From: Pantoea sp. Eser | GTDB taxonomy: Bacteria; Pseudomonadota; Gammaproteobacteria; Enterobacterales; Enterobacteriaceae | Assembly: GCA_009830035.1 (NCBI GenBank) | Contig: SZZY01000017.1 | Location: forward strand, 1-64,000 | Length of the DNA: 64,000 nt | Reading direction: 5' to 3' | Shown here: piece by piece, positions 56,432 through 64,000 of the stretch | Layout of the letters: every line of letters starts with the position of its first letter | Numbering within the stretch: position 1 is the stretch's first letter | Notes under the pieces: model-generated | Database searches by the model: none | The model's input: the letters and a program-made list of their open reading frames with translations, nothing else | What the model was told of the DNA's origin: nothing | Made by a program: the position numbers and the translations under genes

Positions 56432-57925
56432 ATGCCAAATCATTCAACGGTGGCCAGTAAGGCCTCTGAAGCCAACGCCAGCTACAGCCCACGGCTTTGT
56501 AACGACGACCTGGCACCGACCCGCGACCAGAACTGGTCGTGGTACAACATTTTTTCATTCTGGATGTCGGATGTACATAGCATGGGCGGATACGTGGTGG
56601 CCGCCAGTTTCTTTACGCTGGGATTGGCCAGCTGGCAGGTGCTGCTGTGTCTGCTGGTGGGCATCTGTATCGTGCAGATCTGCGCCAACCTGGTGGCGAA
56701 ACCGAGCCAGATGGCGGGCGTGCCTTATGCGGTAATCTGCCGTCAGGCGTTTGGGGTGTTTGGCGCTAACATACCGGCGGTGATTCGCGGACTGATCGCC
56801 TTTGCGTGGTATGGCATTCAGACCTATCTGGCCGCCAACGCACTGATGCTGGTGCTGCTGAAGTTTGCGCCGTCGCTGTCGTCGATGACCGAAAACAGCT
56901 GGCTGGGTCTGTCCCTGCTGGGCTGGTGCTGCTTTGGTACCATGTGGCTGCTGCAGGCGATGGTGTTCTGGCACGGCATGAGCGCCATCAAGCGTTTTAT
57001 TGATGTCGCCGGACCGGCAGTCTATGTGGTGATGGTGGCGCTGGCCGGCTGGATTGTATACAAGACCGGTTTTGATGGCATCTCTTTTACCCTCGCCAGC
57101 AAGTCGCTGTCAGCCGGTGAACAGACGTGGCAGATGATTACCGCTACCGCGTTAGTGGTCTCCTACTTCTCCGGCCCGCTGCTGAACTTTGGTGATTTCT
57201 CACGCTACGGCAAAAGCATGGCGGAGATCCGTCGCGGTAACCGCTGGGGCTTGCCGTTCAACTTCCTGCTGTTTTCGATTGTGACGGTGGTGATTGTCTC
57301 CGGCACCCAGTCGCTGTTCGGCAAAATGATCACTGACCCAATCGAAACAGTGAGCCGGGTCGGTAATGACCTCGCGGTAGCGATTGGCCTACTAACCATG
57401 ATTATCGCCACCATCGGCATCAACATCGTGGCTAACTTTGTCTCACCGGCGTTCGACTTCTCTAACTGCTCACCGCAGAAAATCAGCTTCCGGACGGGCG
57501 GAATGATGGCCGCCGTGGGTTCGGTGCTGTTAACGCCATGGAACCTGTTCCAGTCACCGGAGCTGATTCACTATACCCTCGACGTGCTGGGCTCGTTTAT
57601 CGGCCCGCTGTTCGGCATTCTGCTGACGGATTTTTATCTGATTAAGCGTGGCCGTATTGATGTGAACGATCTGTTCAATGACACCCCGGCGGGCCGTTAC
57701 TGGTATCGCGGCGGCTTTAATCCGAAAGCGATTGGCGCACTGCTGCCTTCGGTCGCAATCTGTCTGGTCATCAGCTTTATTCCATCACTGCATGAGGTAG
57801 CGAACTTTAGCTGGTTTATCGGTGCGGGTCTGGCGGCAGGCTGTTATCGCTTTATCGCCCGCGAGGATCGTGAAACCGAAGAGGTGAGCAGCTGGCGCAG
57901 TAATGTCGCCGTGCAGAAGGATTAA
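56432..57925 (+). CDS. NCS1-family permease, probable allantoin or related ureide transporter
   Basis: 497 residues, about twelve membrane helices. NCS1 (cytosine-purine-allantoin) signature segments: RDQNWSWYNIFSFWMSDVHSMGGY near the N-terminus, MAGVPYAVICRQAFGVFG, and SYFSGPLLNFGDFSRYGKS. The substrate is inferred from the ureide locus. Divergent from hpxSAB with shared operators. A rho-independent hairpin follows. Intact. Confidence 0.9.
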   Translation: MPNHSTVASKASEANASYSPRLCNDDLAPTRDQNWSWYNIFSFWMSDVHSMGGYVVAASFFTLGLASWQVLLCLLVGICIVQICANLVAKPSQMAGVPYAVICRQAFGVFGANIPAVIRGLIAFAWYGIQTYLAANALMLVLLKFAPSLSSMTENSWLGLSLLGWCCFGTMWLLQAMVFWHGMSAIKRFIDVAGPAVYVVMVALAGWIVYKTGFDGISFTLASKSLSAGEQTWQMITATALVVSYFSGPLLNFGDFSRYGKSMAEIRRGNRWGLPFNFLLFSIVTVVIVSGTQSLFGKMITDPIETVSRVGNDLAVAIGLLTMIIATIGINIVANFVSPAFDFSNCSPQKISFRTGGMMAAVGSVLLTPWNLFQSPELIHYTLDVLGSFIGPLFGILLTDFYLIKRGRIDVNDLFNDTPAGRYWYRGGFNPKAIGALLPSVAICLVISFIPSLHEVANFSWFIGAGLAAGCYRFIAREDRETEEVSSWRSNVAVQKD

Positions 57926-57960
57926 ACGCGCTGGCAGTACGTGACGCCCAGACAGCAAAA

Positions 57961-57984
57961 AGCCGATTCATTACTGAATCGGCT
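57961..57984. terminator. Bidirectional rho-independent terminator
   Basis: AGCCGATTCA / TGAATCGGCT (10 bp) with a TTAC loop, preceded by AAAA and followed by TCTTT. Terminates the permease transcript on plus and the tRNA-Asp transcript on minus. Confidence 0.85.
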
Positions 57985-57997
57985 TCTTTAAAGAGAT

Positions 57998-58073
57998 TGG
58001 CGGAACGGACGAGGCTCGAACCCGCTCCCCCTGCGTGACAGGCAGGTATTCTAACCAACTGAACTACCGCTCC
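57998..58073 (-). tRNA. aspV: tRNA-Asp(GTC), aspV, with altered variable loop and T-arm
   Basis: Minus strand GGAGCGG...CCGTTCC-G-CCA with anticodon GTC in CCTGTCACG and D-loop AGTTGGTTA, matching E. coli tRNA-Asp. It is 76 nt instead of 77: after GCAGGGGG the expected TCGCGGG reads AGCGGG, and the T-stem 3' strand reads CTCGT rather than CCCGT, with GAGC for GAGT in the loop. Changes weaken the T-arm. Other tRNA-Asp copies probably exist elsewhere. Gene order with dnaQ matches E. coli aspV. Confidence 0.85.
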
Positions 58074-58206
58074 GCGCTTTGTTCCCCGTCAAGAACGAGG
58101 AAAATATTAATGGCAGGCTCCCACCACGTCAACGCTTTTTCCGGAGGAAAAAATCGTTTGCTGTTTTTTTACCTTCGCGTTAATTTTTCCCACAAAATCA
58201 TTGACT

Positions 58207-58938
58207 TCAGCCGCGCCACAGGCAGCTGCCGCCCTTCTTCATCACCAGATCGAGACGCGATTCATGTGCAACGATCTCCTCATCGCTGGCGGTCACCACC
58301 CGTAAAGCGGATGCCGGACGCACAATGCGCTGAATGCTCTCTCCCTGCGCCTGCCGGGCACTTTCACTCTCCGATAAAAATGAGAGTGACGTCTGCCCGC
58401 CGGTCATGGTCAGGAATACGTCGGCGAGGATCTCGGCATCGAGCAGTGCGCCGTGCAGGGTTCGTTTGCTGTTATCGATCTCATAGCGTGAGCACAGCGC
58501 GTCAAGGCTGTTGCGCTTGCCGGGGAACATCCGGCGCGCCAGTGCCAGACTGTCGGTAATCTTGCAGAAGGTTTCGGTTTTTTCGATGCCGCGCTGCAGT
58601 TTGGCGAATTCGTAGTCCATGAAGCCGATATCAAACGGCGCGTTATGGATGACCAGCTCAGCGCCGCGAATGTAGTCGAGAAACTCATCGGCGATCTCGC
58701 TGAACGTGGGCTTGTCAGCGAGGAACTCATCTGCAATGCCGTGCACGCCAAAAGCTTCCGGATCCACCAGCCGATCGGGCTTCAGATACATATGAAAATT
58801 GTTACCGGTCAGGCGACGGTTAATCACTTCGACCGCACCAATCTCAATGATGCGGTGACCCTCATAATGCACCCCGATCATGTTCATGCCGGTGGTTTCA
58901 GTATCGAGTACGATCTGGCGGTTATTTGCAGTGCTCAT
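58207..58938 (-). CDS. dnaQ: DNA polymerase III epsilon subunit DnaQ (proofreading exonuclease)
   Basis: 243 residues, as in E. coli. DnaQ-type 3'-5' exonuclease: Exo I VLDTETTG (Asp12, Glu14), Exo [16 protein letters not shown], Exo [15 protein letters not shown] (His and Asp). The C-terminal tail binding the alpha subunit ([16 protein letters not shown]) is intact. Divergent from rnhA by about 50 bases, as in E. coli. Proofreading is therefore encoded despite the many mutations in the window. Intact. Confidence 0.97.
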   Translation of the reverse strand: MSTANNRQIVLDTETTGMNMIGVHYEGHRIIEIGAVEVINRRLTGNNFHMYLKPDRLVDPEAFGVHGIADEFLADKPTFSEIADEFLDYIRGAELVIHNAPFDIGFMDYEFAKLQRGIEKTETFCKITDSLALARRMFPGKRNSLDALCSRYEIDNSKRTLHGALLDAEILADVFLTMTGGQTSLSFLSESESARQAQGESIQRIVRPASALRVVTASDEEIVAHESRLDLVMKKGGSCLWRG

Positions 58939-58992
58939 AAGACCCGTTTTATGTCAGACTTGGCGTTTCTGTCAGAAGGAAGTCTACCAGAG

Positions 58993-59460
58993 ATGCGCAA
59001 ACAGGTAGAAATATTCACCGATGGATCCTGTCTTGGAAATCCCGGCCCCGGCGGTTACGGTGCCATTTTACGTTATGGCCAGCATGAGAAAACCTTCAGC
59101 GCCGGCTATCACCTCACCACCAATAACCGGATGGAGCTGATGGCGGCGATTGTTTCGCTTGAAGCGCTGAAACAGCCGTGCGATGTGGTGCTCAGCACCG
59201 ACAGTCAGTATGTCCGTCAGGGGATTACCAGCTGGATCCACAACTGGAAGAAACGCGGCTGGAAAACGGCCGATAAAAAACCGGTGAAGAATGTCGATCT
59301 CTGGCAGCGTCTCGATCTCGCGCTCAGCACCCACCAGATTCAGTGGGAGTGGGTAAAAGGCCACGCCGGACATCCGGAAAATGAGCGCTGTGATGAACTG
59401 GCGCGCAGCGCTGCTGAGAATCCCGCCTTCGATGACATTGGTTATAAAACCGAATCCTGA
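58993..59460 (+). CDS. rnhA: Ribonuclease HI RnhA
   Basis: 155 residues, the E. coli length. Removes RNA from RNA-DNA hybrids. Catalytic Asp10 in [12 protein letters not shown], Glu48 in [10 protein letters not shown], Asp70 in LSTDSQYV and Asp134 in [10 protein letters not shown]; basic handle [12 protein letters not shown]. Start at 58993 by homology. The 3' end overlaps convergent yafS by 19 bases. Intact. Confidence 0.97.
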   Translation: MRKQVEIFTDGSCLGNPGPGGYGAILRYGQHEKTFSAGYHLTTNNRMELMAAIVSLEALKQPCDVVLSTDSQYVRQGITSWIHNWKKRGWKTADKKPVKNVDLWQRLDLALSTHQIQWEWVKGHAGHPENERCDELARSAAENPAFDDIGYKTES

Positions 59461-60179
59461 TCCTCTTTCTGCCAGAACTGGCGCGTGGCGTTGACCGTCT
59501 GACGAATCTTACTGGTGCTCAGGCTTTTCTTCGCCCGGGTCGGAATCAGCGGGAAGGTCCGCTTGCGCGCTACCACAATATTCAGGCAGCCCAGCGCTGG
59601 CAGGTGGGCACTGATCACTTTCCCGCCCTGCCGGTGCCACGGCAGCACCTGAAAGCGGGTACGGAAGACCACTTCATAATTGAGCAGCCCCAGCCAGTCG
59701 AGTAATCGCATCTGGCTGAACATCCTGCCGCTCCACGGCGCCTTACGCGGTAAGCCCGGCACGATTTTACTGACGCCGAGCAGGCTGAAAGGATTAAAGC
59801 CACTGGTAATCATCCAGCCGTCGTCGATTAAGACCCGATCGACTTCGCGTAATATCCGATGCGGATCCTGGCTCCACGCCAAGGTATGCGCCAGTAGACA
59901 GGCATCAATTGATTTCGATTCAAACGGCAGTTGCATCGGATTTGCCAGCACCTGTAACAGCTCGCCTTCACTGCCGACATTGACCTGATGTGAAATAGCA
60001 CAGTTTTCCGTGTTGATTTCTGCGCTCAGGTTGCCAAGCTTAAGCATATGAAAGCCATAAAGCTTTCCAAGGTAAGGCTGCAGTTGCTGCGTCAGCGCGT
60101 CACGAAAATAGTCTCCCCATGGCATATCGCGCCATGAGAGCGGCGCATTCAGAATCTGGCGTGTTTTAGCGGGCTTCAT
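59442..60179 (-). CDS. yafS: SAM-dependent methyltransferase YafS
   Basis: 245 residues, class I methyltransferase-like, with [39 protein letters not shown] (motif region) and [10 protein letters not shown]. The glycine-rich motif I is weak. Substrate unknown; E. coli yafS occupies the same place between rnhA and gloB. Divergent from gloB. Intact. Confidence 0.9.
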   Translation of the reverse strand: MKPAKTRQILNAPLSWRDMPWGDYFRDALTQQLQPYLGKLYGFHMLKLGNLSAEINTENCAISHQVNVGSEGELLQVLANPMQLPFESKSIDACLLAHTLAWSQDPHRILREVDRVLIDDGWMITSGFNPFSLLGVSKIVPGLPRKAPWSGRMFSQMRLLDWLGLLNYEVVFRTRFQVLPWHRQGGKVISAHLPALGCLNIVVARKRTFPLIPTRAKKSLSTSKIRQTVNATRQFWQKEDQDSVL

Positions 60180-60221
60180 GCTTTACCATCTTCCTTTTCC
60201 TACGACCTGCGAGAGGTGATG

Positions 60222-61002
60222 ATGAATCTTACCAGTATTCCTGCGTTGCAGGATAACTACATCTGGACACTGACAGATTATGAAGGGAAATGCCTGATTG
60301 TCGATCCGGGGGAAGCGCAACCGGTGTTAGAATAAAGTGGCCGCCAACGGCTGGCAGCCGGTCGCCATCCTGTTAACCCATCACCATAACGATCATACCG
60401 GTGGGGCAAAAGCGCTGTGTGAGCAGTTCCCGCAGCTTGAGGTTTTCGGTCCACAGGAAACCGCCAGTAAAGGGGCGAAAACCCTGGTGCATGAAGGTGA
60501 TCGGGTCGAGGTGATGGGTTTGTCATTCGAGGTGATCGCGACACCCGGACACACTTTAGGACATATCTCATATTACAGCTCGCCTTATCTTTTTTGTGGC
60601 GATACGCTTTTTTCAGGCGGTTGCGGACGTCTTTTTGAAAGGACCGCTGATAAAATGTATGTTTCCTTTCAAAAGCTTAATCAGCCACCAGGCGAAACAC
60701 TGGTCTGCTGCGCACATGAATATACTTTATCCAATTTGAAGTTTGCTGCGGCTATTCTGCCCCATGACCCGCAAATAACGTCCGAATATCAGAAAATTAA
60801 GGACTTACGCGCCGAAAATGGCATTAGTTTGCCAACAAAACTGGCGCACGAACGGACAATAAATTTATTTCTTCGTACGCAAGATTCTGATTTTCAAAGG
60901 GCTTTAAGTGTTAACACGGCTATAGGACCGGTATGGCAAACATTTGCCGTTCTACGCGAGAAGGAAGAAAAACGCTTTTTGATTTTTCGGGTTGTGTTGT
61001 GA
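60222..61002 (+). pseudogene. gloB: Hydroxyacylglutathione hydrolase GloB, two T insertions
   Basis: Glyoxalase II, starting [32 protein letters not shown]. An inserted T at about 60333 makes VLE-TAA and shifts the frame; after it VAANGWQPVAILLTHHHNDHTGG (binuclear metal motif THHHNDH), TPGHTLGH and CCAHEYTLSN are all intact. Near 60976-60980 an extra T in the run extends the protein past what should be RF-stop by seven residues. Both changes are single T insertions, so read error is a real possibility. Confidence 0.88.
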
Positions 61003-61057
61003 AAACACGTCACGTATAGTTGCTCGTCTTTTAAGTAAGCGAACTATTGACACACAC

Positions 61058-62426
61058 ATGAAGGCTAAAGCGATATTACTCGCCTCGGTCTTGCTGGTGG
61101 GATGTAAGGCATCAAGGAATGACGCCAATATCCCCGAACAGCATGCCCAGAGTCTGTCTTCAGCTGGTCAAGGTGAAAATGGAAAGTACGGAGACGAGTT
61201 TTTGTCGCCGCGCTGGCAGGAAGATGGAACTGGCCTCGCAGCAGACGCAGATCTCTGGAGTTTCATTAGTGACGAGTTGAAGATGGGGATTCCGGAAAAC
61301 CCGCGAATCCGCGAACAAAAAAGTAAATTTCTAAAAAATAAGAGCTATCTCCACGATGTAACATTACGGGCAGAGCCGTACATGTACTGGATAGTCGAGC
61401 AGATACAGAAACGTAAAATGCCGATGGAACTGGTACTGCTACCCATAGTGGAGAGCGCTTTTGACCCCCGAGCAACCTCATCCGCCAATGCCGCTGGTAT
61501 CTGGCAGATTGTTGCGGCAACGGGTCGAAACTATGGTTTGAAACAGAACCAATATTACGATGGGCGACGTGATGTCGTTGCATCCACCAAGGTTGCACTG
61601 GATATGATGCAGCGTCTCAACACCATGTTCGACGGTGACTGGTTACTGACCATTGCCGCCTACAACAGTGGTGAAGGACGGGTGCTCAAAGCGATTAAGC
61701 AGAATAAGGCGCGCGGTAAGCCGACTGACTTCTGGCACTTATCGCTGCCAAGCGAAACCACGGTGTATGTGCCGAAAATGTTAGCCCTGAGTGAGCTGCT
61801 CAAAAATAACAAGCGTTACGGTATCAAACTGCCGACGCCTAACGAAAGCCGTGCTCTGGCACGCGTGGAAGTGGGTCAGCAGATAAAACTGACGCAGGCC
61901 GCAGAAATGGCGGGTATGTCGCTCACTAAGTTGAAGAGCTTCAATACCGGCTACAAAGGCGGTGCGACAGCGCCAAACGGACCGCACTATATTATGGTGC
62001 CGAAGTCCAACGTCGCTAAGTTGCGTAACTCACTGGCTTCCGGTGACATCGCAGCGGTACAACCGACCCAGCTCGCGAAAGCCAGCACCAGTGGCGGTTA
62101 CAAAGTGCGACGGTATGATACTCTGTCAGGTATTGCCTCAAAACTTGGCGTTAGCGTGAGTACACTGAAGCAGGATAACAACTTGCGCGGTGCGGATATC
62201 CGACCGGGTCAGACGCTGACTATCGGTTCGAACGGCACCCGCCTGGCTGATAACGGCAACAGCATCACCTATCGTGTTCGTAAGGGTGATTCTCTTGCCA
62301 GTATTGCACGGCGTCAATATTAAAGACGTGATGCGCTGGAACAGTGTGCTGGACAATGCGAAAGATATTCAGCCCGGCGATAATTTAACGCTGTTTGTGA
62401 ATAATAACGCGAATCCTGATACCTGA
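61058..62426 (+). pseudogene. mltD: Membrane-bound lytic transglycosylase D (MltD), C-terminal frameshift
   Basis: Lipoprotein (lipobox LLVGC, Cys at residue 13) with an SLT domain: catalytic Glu in LLPIVESAFDPRATSSANAAGIWQI and TIAAYNSGEGRV. The first LysM (YKVRRYDTLSGIASKLGVSVSTLKQ) is intact; in the second (YRVRKGDSLASIAR) a small deletion near 62317 shifts the frame to a stop at 62323, and the original end is TGA 62426. The truncated protein keeps its catalytic domain and one LysM, so it may still work. Start at 61058 by lipoprotein signal. Confidence 0.87.
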
Positions 62427-62433
62427 TACGTTG

Positions 62434-62461
62434 AAAAGGCTAACAATTGTCAGCCTTTTTC
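62434..62461 (+). terminator. Rho-independent terminator of mltD
   Basis: AAAAGGCT / AGCCTTTT with a 10-base loop (AACAATTGTC), then further T residues. Eight bases after the mltD end. Confidence 0.82.
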
Positions 62462-62523
62462 TTTGATCTGACCTGCTTCTGTACCTGCCCTTCACTTCAC
62501 CGCCAGCCGGGTCAACTCACCAA

Positions 62524-63315
62524 TTAGCCTCTTGGGTTAAACTCCACCAGTAACGGATTGTGGTCAGACGCGCGTGTGACCAACACCGAGGCTTCACTGA
62601 CGGCCAAATCGCGATAAAATACGAAGTCCAGCGGGCGGCCAAACGCTTTACGGCGACGATCGGCGGTAAACATCACCTCCTCCAGTTTCATCCGGTGTGC
62701 AAAGCGATAGAGCGCATTAATACGCTGGCGGCTCCAGGCATTGAAATCCCCTGCCATTATCACCGGTCCGCGATGGTGCATGATCTGTTCGCCAATCGGA
62801 CCCAGCTGCTTGCTGTAAACGTCTATGCCTAAACTAAAGTTCACCGCATGGATGTTCACTACCATCAGCATATCACCGGTCGGTAACGGGTAGGCGGTGA
62901 CCAGTGCCGATTTTGCCAGCCTGAGAAGCGGCTCACGCTCGCGCAATGGACAACAGTAGACTGGGTGAGCTGAAGCCAGCGTCATCACGCCTGAGGGGTG
63001 CTGAGGCAGCACAAAGGCGGGCACCTGATCGGCGGCCAGATAATTACTGGTGGCGAACTGGACCAGCTCCGGTGTGGTCTGCGCCTCCTGTAACAGCACC
63101 AGGTGAGCATCTTTACCGAAACCTTCCAGCACTGACATCCAGTCGGCACGTTGCTGCTTAAAGATATTCCATACCAGAACTTTCAGGTTAGGATGAGCGG
63201 GCAATGGCACGCCGGGTGGCAGTCCCTGACCGAGATGTAGAATCGCGCCCGGCGGAAAAATCTGTTCCGCTGGTTGTCCCGCAACATATCGCATTGCATA
63301 AGTTTTTTTGCGCAC
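62524..63315 (-). CDS. yafD: Endonuclease/exonuclease/phosphatase-family protein YafD
   Basis: 263 residues when started at GTG 63315, where E. coli YafD begins (M-R-K-x-T-Y-A-M-R-Y); a TTG eight codons upstream is the longer option. EEP fold: [47 protein letters not shown] and [12 protein letters not shown] (catalytic Glu, Asp, Asn, His). Role in E. coli unclear; metal-dependent phosphodiesterase fold. Intact. Confidence 0.93.
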   Translation of the reverse strand: MRKKTYAMRYVAGQPAEQIFPPGAILHLGQGLPPGVPLPAHPNLKVLVWNIFKQQRADWMSVLEGFGKDAHLVLLQEAQTTPELVQFATSNYLAADQVPAFVLPQHPSGVMTLASAHPVYCCPLREREPLLRLAKSALVTAYPLPTGDMLMVVNIHAVNFSLGIDVYSKQLGPIGEQIMHHRGPVIMAGDFNAWSRQRINALYRFAHRMKLEEVMFTADRRRKAFGRPLDFVFYRDLAVSEASVLVTRASDHNPLLVEFNPRG

Positions 63316-63597
63316 TTTCCCGCCTGACTGATGATTCAAAAAACAGATAACACAGATGTGTTATAGGGATTTTAGTCCGGGGTTTCAATGGATGCAGATC
63401 AATGTCGGAATCCAGCCCACTTTTCAGTGATAAATCTGCTGCTTTATCTGCTCTGATGAAACAGGCCGGGAAACAGACATCGCATTGATCAGCCTGAGGC
63501 TGATCTCCCCCTATAATGATGTTAAAAATTGCACCCCGGCACAGTATACCAGCCGGGTGCCGCATTCCGGGTCGGGTCACAATACGGAGAGGAGTAA

Positions 63598-64000
63598 TGA
63601 AGGCGTCTTCCGACGAGCTTAAAGTGTTTGTCAGTGTAGTAGAAAGTGCAAGCTTCAGTCGCGCTGCTCAACAGATGCGGATGGCGAACTCTGCCGTCAG
63701 CAGGAGGATTAAAAAGCTGGAGGGCAAGCTGGGCGTCGCACTGCTGACCCGGACCACGCATCAGCTGGCGCTGACTCAGGAGGGAGAGCGCTATTTTCGC
63801 CACGTACAACGTTTCCTGCAGGAGATGACCACCGCTGAAAGCGAGTTGATCGAAAGCCTGCAGGCCCCGAAGGGGGTTGCTACGGGTTGATGCCGCCACG
63901 CCGGTGATCCTGCATTTACTGATGCCGATGATCAAACCTTTTCGGGATCGTTATCCTGAAATCACGCTCTCTTTGATCTCGTCGGAGAGTTTTATCAATC
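63598..64000 (+). pseudogene. yafC: LysR-family regulator YafC, frameshifted and cut by the window end
   Basis: Starts [26 protein letters not shown] with GAGAGGAGTA in front of the ATG; LysR winged-helix ([34 protein letters not shown]). One extra G in the run 63872-63876 turns the expected [14 protein letters not shown] into [12 protein letters not shown]; the effector domain continues in another frame to the window end. Divergent neighbour of yafD as in E. coli. Remaining 3' part is outside the window. Confidence 0.85.

Noticed and set aside
1..64000. CRISPR arrays, restriction-modification, toxin-antitoxin or other defence systems
   Set aside because: I looked for regular spaced repeats and for methylase, nuclease and toxin motifs and found none. 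The only tandem repeat (40933-41045) has no spacers.
1..64000. Insertion sequences as a cause of the gene loss
   Set aside because: No transposase fragment or paired terminal inverted repeat is visible near the broken genes; lesions are small indels, substitutions and simple deletions.

Overview
The window is chromosomal DNA of an enterobacterium (order Enterobacterales, Erwinia/Pantoea-like by overall gene content). From about 12 kb to the right end it keeps much of the E. coli 5-min gene order: thrW-proA-proB-porin-crl-frsA-gpt-pepD-dinB-yafK(dpaA)-yafJ-gmhA-fadE-yafV(mtnU)-aspV-dnaQ-rnhA-yafS-gloB-mltD-yafD-yafC. Into this backbone are set a prophage remnant (13.4-18.05 kb, between proA and thrW), a sugar-type ABC transporter (26.6-30.2 kb), a methionine salvage cluster (36.7-42.8 kb) and a purine-ureide (hpx) catabolic locus (42.9-57.9 kb).

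The most obvious property is decay. By my reading about 27 protein genes carry at least one inactivating lesion: nonsense codons, single-base indels, in-frame or out-of-frame internal deletions, a lost start codon. Both tRNA genes have single-base length changes. Broken genes include a PAS-GGDEF-EAL protein, a CPBP protease, an amidohydrolase, cheV, a chemoreceptor, the prophage tailspike, i-spanin and repressor, the porin, gpt, the sugar ABC ATPase and binding protein, dinB, yafJ, fadE, mtnK/A/B/E/U, uraH, uraD, gloB, mltD and yafC. Many lesions are one-base changes in homopolymers, which could be sequencing error. Others are clean deletions of tens to hundreds of bases that remove catalytic motifs, which sequencing error does not explain. 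A recently host-restricted symbiont, or a poor assembly of one, is the best fit; insect-associated Erwinia such as Candidatus Erwinia dacicola would be a natural comparison, but the sequence alone does not prove this.

Against that background the ureide block from hpxK to the ureide permease (43.7-57.9 kb, 15 consecutive genes, about 14 kb) shows no lesion I can find. It encodes uptake (an NCS1 permease and a polar-amino-acid-type ABC importer), allantoin racemase HpxA, allantoinase HpxB, allantoate amidohydrolase HpxK, ureidoglycine aminotransferase HpxJ, the oxalurate-cleaving AtzE/AtzG/AtzH-like set HpxY/X/Z, oxamate amidohydrolase HpxW, and two regulators (GntR-type HpxS and an RpiR-type protein). 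The two upstream urate-branch genes next to it (uraH, uraD) are broken. Together this suggests the organism no longer processes urate-derived hydroxyisourate here but is under selection to use allantoin or allantoate as a nitrogen source.

Region by region: 0.2-6.5 kb, small stress/envelope genes, osmC and eroded signalling genes; 7.0-12.1 kb, dbpA, a BOF protein, broken cheV and chemoreceptor; 12.3-13.2 kb, cold-shock gene, YmcF-like remnant and tRNA-Thr; 13.4-18.05 kb, prophage remnant with a largely intact lysis module; 18.4-26.3 kb, proline synthesis, porin, crl, frsA, gpt, pepD; 26.6-30.2 kb, decaying sugar ABC system; 30.3-36.4 kb, dinB, dpaA, yafJ, gmhA, fadE; 36.7-42.8 kb, methionine salvage with MetJ boxes, an ERIC element and a tandem repeat; 42.9-57.9 kb, ureide locus; 58.0-64.0 kb, tRNA-Asp, dnaQ, rnhA, yafS, gloB, mltD, yafD and the start of yafC.
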